The notes: generated from the letters alone by a model not told the origin. A stretch of DNA of 64,000 nucleotides from Castanea sativa (GCF_040712315.1 NC_134013.1:90774001-90838000), one strand, 5' to 3'; counted from the first letter of the stretch, positions 48,454-59,480 are shown. Translations and numbers: made by a program.

Positions 48454-48972
48454 GATATCGGTCAATACTGGTGTACTGTTTTGGGTTTACCGCTATTTTA
48501 TATATTTAATACACACACACACACACACAAAATCTCTATTTACACACACATACACACACAGACTCTCCAACCTTTAGTCTCATAAATACCCTCCATTTCA
48601 ACTATTGTGTACTGATTGATACAGCAACAGAGAGATCTACTGGAGATTAGAATTGATGTAGGTAAAACAATTAAAAAAGAAGAAAATAGAACTCTTAATT
48701 CAAACACCAAATCCAAATTAAGTAAAAGAATTGGAGAGATCAAAGGTTAGGTGAAATAATGAAATTATCTATAAAATACTTTAATTATTAATTATTTTAG
48801 AGACAAAAACTGCCACAATTACCAAAAAAAAAAAACACAACATTTTGTGTTTCAGTCCGGTACGGCCGGTACGCGGCCGGTACAATCGGTATTTTTTCCG
48901 GTACAAAATAGAAGTATACCGGTACCGGTGCACTGGTCGGTACGGTTGGTACCGGTACGGTATCGACCATCC
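48450..48972. mobile_element. MITE-like repeat with GGTACCGG-rich end
   Basis: The left end GGATATCGGTCAATACTGG pairs imperfectly with the right end, read in reverse as GGATGGTCGATACCGTACCGG. 48855-48970 contains eight GGTAC pentamers among CCGGTACCGGT palindromes, far more GC-rich than its surroundings. A CA microsatellite lies at 48512-48560. Confidence 0.5.
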
Positions 48973-49219
48973 TAATAATAATAATGCAGATTTGTGAATA
49001 GTTAGGAAAAGGAAGTTGTCTTATTTAGTGGAACTTTGGGGTAAGATATTAGTGTAGAATTGACTTAAGCCACACGATGATTCAATCAGGTTGTTGAATC
49101 CTAGAAGGGACAAGTCAAATAGAAATGATGCTGCAATGATTTAAGCAATTTACTAATTGTTGAAAGCTTAAATTCTCCTTAAAGAGAATGTGATTTTCAT
49201 GCCTCAGCCGGATTGGTTT

Positions 49220-49222
<3 letters not shown>

Positions 49223-49293
<71 letters not shown>
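49223..49293. repeat. (TA)n microsatellite
   Basis: About 35 TA units ending next to the viral movement-protein relic. The two overlapping + strand frames here are repeat translations. Confidence 0.95.
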
Positions 49294-49295
<2 letters not shown>

Positions 49296-49298
49296 TAG

Positions 49299-49998
49299 GT
49301 TCAGTGGTTTGGATAAGGGTTGTTTCACCCAACTTCCTTTTGTCAAGTGTTTGGACATTCATGTTTGTTCTCATGCACTAGTAAACTCTATATATCAAGG
49401 TAATCTGACTGATTCCCTGCGTCATAAGGGTTCCATGGGTCTTGATATTGAGTGTAAGGGCATTGATGGCATTGTCATCATGGATATGGACAGTAAAATC
49501 AGGGAAACAATTGAAATGAACTGGTCCACTGCTAAGACTGGTTTTTATGGTTCCTAAGAGGCTACCATTGAATCTGATATGACGAGTATCTTTGAGGGCC
49601 ATAAGTATTGAATTGTTCAACCCTTTTTTGATGAGAGGTTTAACTCCAGCCTGGACTAAACCTATGTGTAGGAAGTTATGACCTTGCTTCCTATGGGCTA
49701 CTATGGTGGATGGGTTTAACAAGTAGCATGTTTTGTACTCCTTGTTTATACCATAAACTTGTTCTATAGTTTTGACATGGTAATCTTTCTTGAAGACCTT
49801 CTTCATAGACCATAAGGACTTATAAATCTGGTTGGTGGGTACTTTAGGGATATTCCAATCTCCTACGTCTAAATCTACATCTGATAACTCATAAGATTCT
49901 GAATTAATATTACCTACATCTTGGGGAATCTCTGGGAGGGATGATGGTTGGGAACATCTACTACTGGTAGAAGAGTAACTTCTAAACAACCTATTCAT
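49299..49998 (-). pseudogene. Endogenous caulimovirid movement-protein relic (florendovirus-like)
   Basis: The minus-strand frame 49998-49378 is open for 206 codons, then a stop, and the same frame continues to about 49299 where the TA array cuts it. The order of conserved blocks (a Ser-rich N-terminus, then the 30K-superfamily core with its central Asp-containing strand) fits movement proteins of plant pararetroviruses that enlarge plasmodesmata. Florendovirus-like is my best placement, from memory of endogenous copies. The internal stop and the missing C-terminus make it nonfunctional. Confidence 0.75.
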
Positions 49999-50368
49999 TG
50001 TTCTGGATTACAAGCTTAAACAAACAATCACAACCTAATCACCTTTAATATCAAACTTCTAGATCTAACCTTTAGATCTGAAACAGGGTATACAACAAGA
50101 CAAATGCCTAATCATGTGCAAACGCAACCTCTTAACGCCCTATTGCTCCAAACATGGGGACCGCCTAAACGCCTGACACACGGCTAACACGGGCTGACCA
50201 AACCAAGACCAGGAGGATATTGGGACTCACAGGGCTAACAAACAGCACGCGTCTCAATAGTACACATCTGCAACAAACTTTAGGGCTAAACACAGAAACA
50301 AGAAGAAGAAGATAACTAGGATGCAAGAGTTAATCTAAACAAATAATCACAGAATAATAAACAAATAG
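49999..50368. other. Viral-derived non-coding segment between the two relics
   Basis: Lies between divergently oriented viral fragments. It contains CCGCCTAAACGCCTGACACA and nearby GC-richer text. No primer site or reverse-transcriptase frame was recognised. Confidence 0.45.
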
Positions 50369-50853
50369 GTTAAAAAAGTGCTCAACCTACCATTCATAGA
50401 CATACCAAAAGAAAACGTAGAGATAAAAGAAGATGGTGAAGAAGTAACAGGTGAAGAAATAAATGAATGGGAATGGAAGAGTTATCATGAAATAGATGTA
50501 AAACCCTAGGTGACTACCGGTGGTATGAAGATGTCTTTACTACCCAAGTCATGCATAGGAGTGATTGCAACTCTCCGTTTTGGAAGGAGAAGTTTATCGA
50601 CGGCTTACCTACACTTTTTGGCCAGAATGTCAAAGAAACCCTTTGCAGCCCCTTAGGTGTCATAGATTATGATAACCTAACCTATGGAGACATCTCTAGC
50701 ACTATTCGAAGTAAAGGAATGAAGATGTGCAGAGATTTGAAAATCCAAAGCCAAGTCAACAAGAACAAAGCCAAGTTCGAAATGGGGCACTTTTGTACAC
50801 AGTATGGCTTACCCTTAGTTAACCTTTCCAAGAGGAAATCTAAGTACAGACCT
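50369..50853 (+). pseudogene. Endogenous caulimovirid coat/polyprotein relic
   Basis: The first frame (50369-50506) is acidic and ends at TAG. Two bases' worth of frame shift later, the next frame (from about 50512) carries a segment typical of caulimovirid coat regions (a PFWKEKFIDGLP-type block and a basic end). The zinc knuckle normally following is not present. It points away from the movement-protein relic, the opposite of the collinear order in intact genomes. Confidence 0.7.
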
Positions 50854-50897
50854 ATTAGGGTATTATTACTAACACCAAATATAATAAGTTAATAACC

Positions 50898-51700
50898 TGT
50901 TAGGGTTTTAGACTCCAGTTGTCTAAAATTTTATCAAATATTAACCAAATAATTTATTAGATTAATTATGCAATAGATATGAATCAATTAAACATCAAAA
51001 AGCACAGATCACACGAACACCAAGAATGGTGATATAGGAAAACTTTTGAAACTATGGTTTCAAAGTAAAAAACTTGGAGAATATTTAGCCTAACAATCCT
51101 TAAGGTAATATTTTACTAATATAATTAAAGTTTATACAATAGACTTAACCCTAAATTTATTGCTACCTCATGTAGTATTTATTGGCGTAACCACACGTAG
51201 CTTTAAAAACACTCCAATTTATGACTTTGAGATCTCCACTCAAAGATTTGGATCAACAACACAACTCTTCATTTTGTAACTTTGAGATCTCCACTCAAAG
51301 ATTTAGATTAGCAACTATGGTTGATTGAATGGAGAAATGTTGCTTTATGATTGGATCTGTTGTTTGCACAAGGTCTCTAACTGTAGCTCCAAAAGGATAT
51401 GGAAATTCTTCAGATTTGTTTACAAAACACCACCATCTTGAATGTGTAAAACGTGCTCTAGGGTTTGTATTTATATATACTTAAGATCCATCAAAACCTT
51501 AGATGAAACGACTGAGAGAAAAAGCTAGATCTGTAATCTGCGCGAATCTCAATTGGCCGAGATGTGCATCTCGATCAGTTGAGATAAGTGAAAGTGTTGT
51601 AAAATTAATATGGACATAATATTTTTCTAAAATAAAAGACTGAGATAATGAAAGATTTATACAGAAAACGTGTCTAAATTTTTTATGCAAAAGACTACGT
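50898..51700 (-). mobile_element. Probable solo LTR, reverse orientation
   Basis: Minus strand: GATCGAGATGCACATCTCGG palindromic text at about 51570, then TATATATAAATACAAACC at about 51470, a transcribed leader with two TTTGAGTGGAGATCTCAAAG repeats, and an end AACCCTAACA at 50898. It lacks a partner and coding region. The 5' end is not resolved. Confidence 0.5.
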
Positions 51701-51732
51701 ACGTAACGTTTTTGTCAACTGTATATAATCTC

Positions 51733-51909
51733 GTGGGTTCTAGTTAACTCAACTGATAAAGTCTCTGATGGTTGTACAAGAGATCTGGGGTTCAATCCTT
51801 GCCTACACCAAAAATTGATTGGTGTCTTAGTTTGATGATAAAGAGCTATCATCAAAAGCGAACACTATAGGTTGAAACTCTAAAAAAGAAAAAAGAAAAA
51901 AAAAACCTA
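51733..51909 (+). mobile_element. tRNA-derived SINE
   Basis: A-box TTAACTCAACTGATAAAG, B-box GGGGTTCAATCC, then CCTACACCAAAAATTGATTGG, TAAAGAGCTATCATC and a poly-A tail. An 11-bp duplication TATATAATCTC flanks it (51722-51732 and 51910-51920). The empty site GATATAATCTCAG is kept at 55414. Confidence 0.92.
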
Positions 51910-53624
51910 TATATAATCTCAGACAAATCCATCCATAAATGGGCTATATTATATGGAGTATTGAATTTCAAATATTGACTCTTAAAATATTATTGACCTC
52001 CAAGTTTTTGTTTCTCCAAAAAAAGAAAAAGAAAAAAGAAAAGACTTCCAAGAGTCTTTGGTCATGAAGTCCTTTTGTTTGAGATGCATGCCTTTGGTCA
52101 TGAGTTGATGCTTCTACTCATTTTTCCTCCCAATATGCTATATATATTTTTTTGTTTTTACGATTGATCTGGTCATTCCGTGGAAAGGGGGGCAAGGGCT
52201 TGCAGCGAAGCCTAGAGGTCTGTGTGATTTGACACCAAAAGTAGAATAGGAATTGAATGAGTAAGGCTAACAATACGACATTTTCATAATTTTTTTACTA
52301 ATTGTTGATGTCATTATACCTAAGTCTATTATTAATGACTTTTATTATTATATACTTAAAAAAACTTTTATTATGCACTAATTATAATTTTTATTTGTTA
52401 TTGATAAGTAGATTCACCGAAGAGCTAGAAGTCATCATGAAATCACAAGTAGTAGTCTAGGGATGGCAATTACAACTTGTTAGAGAGCGGGTACTCAACT
52501 TGACCCAATGGACACATATTTTACCCAACCCATTAGGGTATTTAGGGTCGGGTTCTTACTTGCTCTCGAAGTTGACATATCTAGCATGGGTATTATTCAA
52601 CCTAACCTAATGATTCTTTTCCTTCTTTTTTATATTTATATATATATATATATATATAAAGAACATTGTTATTTTTATTTTTTAGTGCTTTGTCATAAAA
52701 ATATAAACCAAAGAAAACCAAATTTCTCAAACGATTACTGTTACAAAGTTGCCAACCCAAGAGAGTCAATTGAATTGGCCGATGAACCTTTAAGTGAATT
52801 TACTTAAAGATTCATTGGTCAATTCAATTCTTGTTCGAATATCAAGTGCAACCCTTTGTGGGCCAAAATGAGTTTTTGCCCTTTTCGCAAAAAAAAAATC
52901 AGCATGTTGCTCCTTTTCCCAAACTAATTAGAAAAATGCCCTTCTTTTGAAACTCGATTTTCTCAAACTCAAGTTAAGCACTAACATTTTAAAGAGCCTA
53001 TAGCGATGTTTTTAAGGACCTATAGCTGCGTTTTATAAGTCGAGATATAAAACGTCGCTATAGGTCTTTAAAACGTCACTATAGGCTCTTTAAAATGTCG
53101 CTATAGAACTAGATTTTTTTTTTTTTTTTTTAAACTCGATTTTGAGAAAATCGAGTTTCAAAAGAGAGACATTTGCCCATTTTCGCCAACCCTTTGTTTT
53201 AGTATTGTCCTCAATTCCAAAACCAACACAGTCAAATAGAAGCAATCTCACCATGTTAAAATATGATGGAATTATACAGATAAACCCATCTCATAATAAT
53301 AGTATTACGTAAGTTGGTACAAATTAATGGTCCTAAAATAACCAAAGACAGGTTATACTCGGTCTTTTTTTATGTAAAAAAAGTCGATTTGCACCATGTG
53401 ATTGTGAGGCTGTTAAAAGTTGTCTTTTTGTCTCATGAAGAAAGTCGTCTCGCATGAATCAAAACGATGTACATAGTATAAATAAGGCATCCTTTAAGGT
53501 TTCATAGTAATATATAATATGCCTATTTTTATGTAGTTTTACGGGGATTAGTAAAAAAAAAACACACAGCAAATTGCATTGTTTGCATAGAAAAGAACAA
53601 TAGCGTTGCTCTATCGCTTTCCTC
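51910..53624. repeat. Duplicate block D
   Basis: Direct-repeat partner of block E from 55414. Shared phrases include CAAATCCATCCATAAATG, TTATATGGAGTATTGAATTTCA, GCAGCGAAGCCTAGAGG, TTTACCCAACCCATTAGGGT, GAGAGTCAATTGAATTGGCC and CACCATGTGATTG. Its right end (53340-53624) matches DUF247 upstream modules A and B. The 99-codon frame at 52508 crosses a TA repeat and is not a gene. Confidence 0.88.
52859..53187. mobile_element. MULE-type MITE in block D
   Basis: A 329-bp insertion with a perfect 9-bp duplication AACCCTTTG (52850-52858 and 53188-53196). The uninterrupted site is in block E near 56409. Ends start GGGCCAAAATGAG and finish CCATTTTCGCC. The interior has an inverted ACTCGATTTTCTCAAA / TTTGAGAAAATCGAGT pair and TATAGCGACGTTTT-type repeats shared with 57176-58784. 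Confidence 0.88.
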
Positions 53625-53946
53625 CACGCGAATTAGATCCTATTTAACACAGGATTTGACTATTTAATTTTTGATTTATGCTCCATTAAAATTAACAATA
53701 TTTGTAGTAATGAGTAACACTTACCACCTTCAAAGATGCTAAATGAACTAATTTGATCTTTTCCTCTGTTTGGCAAATCTGCTCTGGTAATGTGGCAGCT
53801 TTGATCTTCTAAATATCAAATTAATTACATTAGTTATCACGTATCAATTGACATAGTTTTTTTTTTTTTTTTAATGATCTTTGCTTCTTATATTATCTTA
53901 AGTAGTCAATAATCACCTGATATTCTTGCAGAACCTTCATTTATCA

Positions 53947-54562
53947 CTATACCCACTCCTCTGTTTTGAGAACATTTTCTTGAATCAACACTATTGCTGG
54001 CACATGCTTCTCTCTTTTTCTCATGAAGTTTTTATTTTTATCCTCACTTATAATAACACATTGCTTTCTTTTCATTCCATGTACACCTTTCTCAATACCT
54101 TTTTCATCATCACAATCAGTTTGGGAATGAGCATCTGTTACTTTAGAAGTTCCCATGGTTGGTGTCATAACCATATGCTCATTCCTAATAGCCTTTTTTG
54201 CAAGAGCCTTCTTCAGCGCATATGCTTCCCTTTTTTTCTTGCAAACTTCTTTTTTCTGCTCCTCAGATAATGTGCTATACGAAGATCTCTTTTTCTTTGA
54301 TACGTTTATTCCTATTATGTATTACACATATATTAGTTGTCATTATATATCTAGTTTAATTTTAAACTATACTATTTTATACATGTGTAAACTTACTTCT
54401 TTGTTGCGAGCTACCAACTAACATGACCGCTGAATCTGCAGCAATAGCATTATCATCAATAATGCTTTGCACTTCATCAACTATTAATATGGCTTTCCTT
54501 TTTGGGATAGATTCATAGCAATTTCTCCTAGCTGAACTATCATCTATGTCCTTAGGCTCCAT
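53947..54562 (-). CDS. Unrecognised two-exon protein, 176 residues
   Basis: Exon 54562-54397 (ATG start; donor GTAAGT at 54396) joins in frame to 54311-53947 through an AATAG acceptor, giving 531 nt including the stop. The upstream exon end at 54810 has its own consensus donor (AACAG/GTAAGTTCAG), and an acceptor TTATCTTAG precedes the ATG exon, so a 5' UTR intron is likely. The product has an acidic start (MEPKDIDDSSARR), a basic KKKR stretch, then LSEEQKKEVCKKKREAYALK, a probable helix, and a Lys/Asp-rich end. The Lys-rich repeat-like helix recalls N-termini of Helitron or other transposon-linked proteins, but I do not recognise the family. It sits between duplicate blocks D and E, in neither of them. 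Confidence 0.5.
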
Positions 54563-55080
54563 ATAATCTTATGCTACTAAGATAAAAATGAACTGAAAAA
54601 TTAGAAAAGTGGAATTTTTTTTTTAAGTAACCAAAAATTATGCAGCATTGAGGAAAAACGGAATACACATGAATGATAAAAATTTGAGTGCAAAAATTCA
54701 GAAAGAAATGGCAGAATATATAAAACAACATAAGAGTTTATGATAAACAATAATATCAATGTTAAAAAAATATGACCAAACAAACAAAATACAATACAAC
54801 TGAACTTACCTGTTACTTTGTAGCTTTAACGCAAATTAGATACAATCCGAAGATTAACGCATCCAACGAACTGTTAAGAAAGAGAGAAGAATTTTGTTTT
54901 GGAATCAAAGAAAGAAAAAAAAAGGAAAGATGAAAGAGTTTGTTTTATGATTGCTCATAGCTGCTCTCTGTCAATCAGTGGAGTAGTTGGTAAAGCAGAG
55001 TCCTCCTCTCCAGCGTTGTTCTTCTCCCTCAAACGCGTGTCCTGTGTTCGTGTCCATCAACAGAGTAGTTGGCTGACCAA
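54563..55080 (-). other. Inferred 5' UTR exons and first intron of the 176-residue gene
   Basis: A minus-strand exon ends at 54810 with a consensus donor. Its 5' limit is unknown; TTTCTTAACAG near 54866 could be another acceptor. Pyrimidine-rich text (CTTCTCTCTTTC, about 54880) is common in plant 5' UTRs. No TATA box was fixed. Confidence 0.4.
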
Positions 55081-55916
55081 AAACAGCTAACAAAGAGATA
55101 AAGATCAAATAAAATAGGGGCAGAGACCAAAAGACCTACGCTCTCTAACTGTTCAAATTAAAAACTTTTAAAAGTGTAAACCATCTACACAGAACAAAGA
55201 AACCAACTCAGCTCTCCTTTGTCCTTACCCAGAAAGAATAAAGAAGAAAGTGCTAGACAAATTCTCAAAAAAAAAAAAAAAAAATTGTTAGACAAAGTCG
55301 GTCAAAAAAAAAAAAAGAAGGTGTTGCTGAAACAATAAACAAATAGCAGACAAGCAGCTCGACAAAAAAGCAATGTTCACGAAGTGCATTCGCTCTTTTT
55401 AATATAGGTAATAGATATAATCTCAGTCAAATCCATCCATAAATGCCATAAATGGGTTAGATTATATGGAGTATTGAATTTCAAGTATTGACTCTCAAAA
55501 AAGTATTGATCTCCAAGTCTTTGATTCTCCCAAAAAAGAAAAAAGAAAAAAGGAGAGACTTCCAAGAGTCTTTGGTCATGAAGTCCTTTCGTTTGAGATG
55601 TCTTTGGTCATGAAGTTAATGCTTCTACTAAAATATGCAATATATATTTTAGTTTTTACGATTGATCAGGCCATTCCGTGAAATGGGAGGCAATGGCTCG
55701 CAGCGAAGCCTAGAGGCCTGTGAGCTTTGATACCAAAAGAAGAATAGGAATTGAACGAGTAATGTTAACAATACAATATTTTTAATAATTTATTTACTAA
55801 TTGTTTATGTCATTATACATAAGCCTACTATTAATAATACTTTTATTATTATATATTTTTTAAAAAATTATTATGCACTAACCATAATTTTTATTGAAAA
55901 TAGTAAAAAGTGTTGC

Positions 55917-55920
<4 letters not shown>

Positions 55921-55951
<31 letters not shown>
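55921..55951. repeat. (TA)n microsatellite
   Basis: About 15 TA units within block E. Confidence 0.9.
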
Positions 55952-55954
<3 letters not shown>

Positions 55955-56721
55955 CTTTTTATATATATAAAAAAGTTACATTACTATTTATTGATGAGTA
56001 GATTCACCGGAGAGTTAGAGATCATCATGAAAGTAGTTTAGCCGTTTAGGGATGGCAATTACAACTTGTTAGAGAGCGGGTACTCAACTTGACCTAACGG
56101 CACATATTTTACCCAACCCATTAGGGTATTTAGGGTGGGGTTATTACTTGCTCTCAAAGTTGACATATCTAGTATGGGTATTACCCAACCCAACCTAATG
56201 ATTCTCTCCTTTTTTTTTTTTTTATATTTATAAAAAAATAGAACATTGTTATTTTTATTTATTTATTTTTTGCCATAAAAATATAAACCGAAGAAAGCCA
56301 AATTTCTCGAATGATTACCGTTACAAAGTTGCCAACCCAAGAGAGTCAATTGAATTGGCCGATGAACCTTTAAGTAAAATTCTTGTTCCAATCTCAAGTT
56401 GCAACTTGCAACCCTTTGTTTTAATATTATCCTCAACTCCAAAACCAACACAGTCTAATAGAAGCAATCTCACCATGGTAAAATATGATGGAATTATACA
56501 GATAAACCCGTCTCATAATAATAGAATTACGAAAGTTGTGGTCCAAATTAATGGTCCTAAAATAACCAAAGACAGTTTATACTCGGTCTTTTTCTATGTA
56601 AAAAAAGTCGATTTGCACCATGTGATTGGTAAGGCTGTTAAAAGTTGTCTTTTTTGTCTCATGAAGAAAGTCGTCTCACATGGATCGAATCGATGTAAAT
56701 AGTATATAAGGTTTCATAGTA

Positions 56722-57000
56722 GGATTCAGATCCTCTAGAGTTCCTAGGGTACTCTACCAAGTAGAGTTCATTAAATCCTAACCAATCTTTAATGATTTAA
56801 TGGTCTAGATTCTGCCATGTCAGCATTTCATTAACAATCATCTTAATTGTTTTGTTTACAACATTATTTTATTATTTTAAGAACATTATTAATGAAATGC
56901 TGACATGGCAGAATCTAAACCATTAAATCATTAAAGAGTGGTTAGGATTTAATGAAATCTACTGGTAGAGTACTCTAAAAACTCTAGAGGATCTGAATTC
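56722..57000. mobile_element. MULE-type MITE with long inverted ends
   Basis: 279 bp; a 9-bp duplication TTCATAGTA flanks it (56713-56721 and 57001-57009), and block D keeps the empty site TTTCATAGTAATATA near 53502. Inverted ends of about 110 bp: GGATTCAGATCCTCTAGAG against GAATTCAGATCCTCTAGAG, continuing through TACTCTACC, TTAAATCCTAACCA and ATTCTGCCATGTCAGCATTT. Confidence 0.93.
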
Positions 57001-57175
57001 TTCATAGTAATATATAATATACCTATTTTTATGTAGTTTTACGGGGATTAGTAAAAAAGTAAAAAATAAAAACACAGCAAATTGCATTGTTTGCATTGAA
57101 AAGAACAATCGTATTCCCGGCAAAACGTTGTTCTCTCACTTTCTACCTTCCAAAGATTAACTTTACACTAGAAGT

Positions 57176-58784
57176 AGGCAAAAATGGGCCTTTTGCCCAT
57201 TTCGTGCAAAAAAAATTAACAATTTTTTTCATTTCTCATATCTTTTGAAACTCGATTTTCTCAAAATTGAGTTAAAAAAAAAAAAAAAAAATTCTGGAGC
57301 CCTATAGTGACGTTTTAAGAAGCCAATAATGACGTTTTCAGGACCTATAGTTAGACATGGCAAAACGGGTCAAAATTTTCTAACCTGACCCGACTCGAAA
57401 AATACTCGACCCGAACCCGATTTTTTTTTACCTGAAACAAAAACGGGTTGACCCGTGGCCCAACCCGAGTTTTTCGAGTTTTTTGCAGGTCAACCCGACC
57501 CGACTGGCGACCCAACCCAAACCCGAATCGCTTTAAAAAAAAAATTTTAATAAAAAAAAGTAAAATTAAGACAATAGTAGTTTAATTGTTTATTGTGAAC
57601 TTTAAGGAAACAATTGATACATTTACATATGCAAATTAATTGAAAGATAAATGGTTGAGTATTTTGTAATGAGTAAATATTTTTAGATATCAAATAACAA
57701 AGTACATACCAAGATAATATGGTTACAGTAGAGTTAAAAATATAGATTTAAAATTGTAGACATGTGTGAAAAACATTCACAAGTGTAAAAATAGTGAAGC
57801 CAAAGTATCAAATTAGCATAAATTATGAATGCTTAGACTTATTTTTTAACAATTTATGTCCAAAATAAATGGCTTTTCAAAATAAATTATGATAATTCCT
57901 AGAGTGTGTGTTGCTTAACAATGATATGATATTCATAAAAGAGATCATGTATAAATAAGTAAGCGATCAAATTTTAATGTATATCTCAAATTTAAATAGA
58001 GTGCCAATCACAATTGATAATAGATTATAAAATTAATTTTCAAGATTATAAATTTCATATATATTTTTATTCTTTATCAAATGAGTTATCCAATAACTCA
58101 TTTGTAATTTTGTTTTATATTTTGGAATGTTGATATTGTGTAGAAATAAAACATGTGTATTTGTTTTACTTATGTTTGTGTTATTTTGTTTTAGATAGCA
58201 ATGTTAGGATTTGTATAATTTTAAAATTATTGAATAAGTATTAATAAGTTTAACTGAATTCATTCTTGATATAGGTGGTGAAGTCAAAATAATGCATTTT
58301 ACATCAAATAATTTATTGTATAACTTTCAAATGATAAATACATGTTGTTTTATTTATAATAAAAAAAAATCATGTGAAAAATGCGGGTCAACTTGACCTA
58401 ACCCGTAACTCGATTGACCTAAACTCGATTTTAACCTGTTTAAGATGACCTGTTTTTGACCCGTGACCCGCAACTCGATTGACTTAACCCAACCTGCCTG
58501 TTTTGCTATGTCTACCTATAGTGGCATTTTGGAACTCGAGTTCCATGAACTCAAGTTCTATGCAAGTTTTTTTTTTTTTTTTTAAATTTTTTTTACCTAT
58601 AACTCGAGTTCATGGAACCCAAGTTATAAAACGCCATTATAGGCTCCTTAAAACGCCACCATAGGGCTTAACTCGATTTTGAGAAAATCGAGTTTTAAAA
58701 GAGGGGCATTTTCCTAATTAGTTTGGGAAAGGGGGCAATACGCTAATTTTTTTTGCACGAAATGGGCTTTTGCTCATTTTTGCC
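57176..58784. mobile_element. MULE-like element related to 52859-53187, carrying a nested hAT element
   Basis: The ends AGGCAAAAATGGGCC and GCTCATTTTTGCC are inverted repeats. The flanks ACTAGAAGT (57167-57175) and CCTAGAAGT (58785-58793) are a 9-bp duplication with one mismatch. Inside are the AAACTCGATTTTCTCAAAAT and TTGAGAAAATCGAGTTTTAA pair and TATAG..ACGTTTT repeats shared with the block D MITE. Without the nested insertion it is about 440 bp. Confidence 0.82.
57352..58514. mobile_element. hAT-type element nested in the MULE-like element
   Basis: 1163 bp with inverted ends TAGACATGGCAAAACGGGTC / TAGACATAGCAAAACAGGC. A perfect 8-bp duplication CCTATAGT flanks it (57344-57351 and 58515-58522). 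Subterminal repeats rich in GACCCG occur at both ends. AT-rich interior, no transposase frame. Confidence 0.92.
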
Positions 58785-59480
58785 CCTAGAAGTCACCATC
58801 CTGAAACACTTATTCACATTCTGATCGGATTGTAGTTGGGCCAACCAACTATGGATAACCTTTTTGATTCCTTTAACCCTACCAAATTTCTACAATACAC
58901 AAGTGGGATTTAGGTAGCGGTCAACATATAGAATCCTATGTGGCTATGTATGTAAATGGCAATCAAAGCTAGAATCATCAGATGTAGCCATTAATTGGCT
59001 ACAAAATATCAAGAGCCTAATTCTTATCATATGAATTTGGGTATGTAAGAATTAACTTATTAGTTTAACAAAAAAAATATTACTAAATACCAAAATATAA
59101 GAAAATTCCAAATAAATCTCTTACAATCCATAAATAATTTTTTTTTAAAAAATTTCATAATTACAATAGGGTAAGATAAATTTGAGCCTTAGATATCTTA
59201 AAAATAATAAGAAGTGTCAACCAGTTAAACTACAAAACTTTCAGTAATTCATAAATATTTTTAATGATAAAACAAGTTCCAAATGTTACATCGTTAGTCA
59301 TTCAATTGCCCAACAAAATTTTCTTAGCATTTAGACAAATCCTAACATTGCACATCATTCTCCATAATAGATCTGGTGGCATACACCTTCAAGAAATTCT
59401 ATCAAAATTAAAACACCGATGGGAGTGTTCTAAGATACTCGAATCTTGCGGTAGCTAGGGGTCAAGTTATTAGAGATATC

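Larger units (their letters stand above)
55414..59480. repeat. Duplicate block E, enlarged by insertions
   Basis: Partner of block D, then continuing beyond it. After the insertion at 57176-58784 it resumes with CACCATCCTGAAACACTTATT, GGGCCAACCAACTATGGATAA and AAATTTCTACAATAC as in DUF247 module B. It ends near 59400 with TTAGCATTTAGACAAATCCT and AGATCTGGTGGC. It is therefore another copy of the DUF247 upstream region, without a gene body. Confidence 0.82.

Noticed and set aside
49190..49557. Two + strand ORFs with (IY)n runs
   Set aside because: They cross a TA array and then read antisense through the viral movement-protein relic.
51733..51909. A true tRNA gene
   Set aside because: A and B boxes are present, but there is no cloverleaf acceptor stem; the poly-A tail and target duplication identify a SINE.
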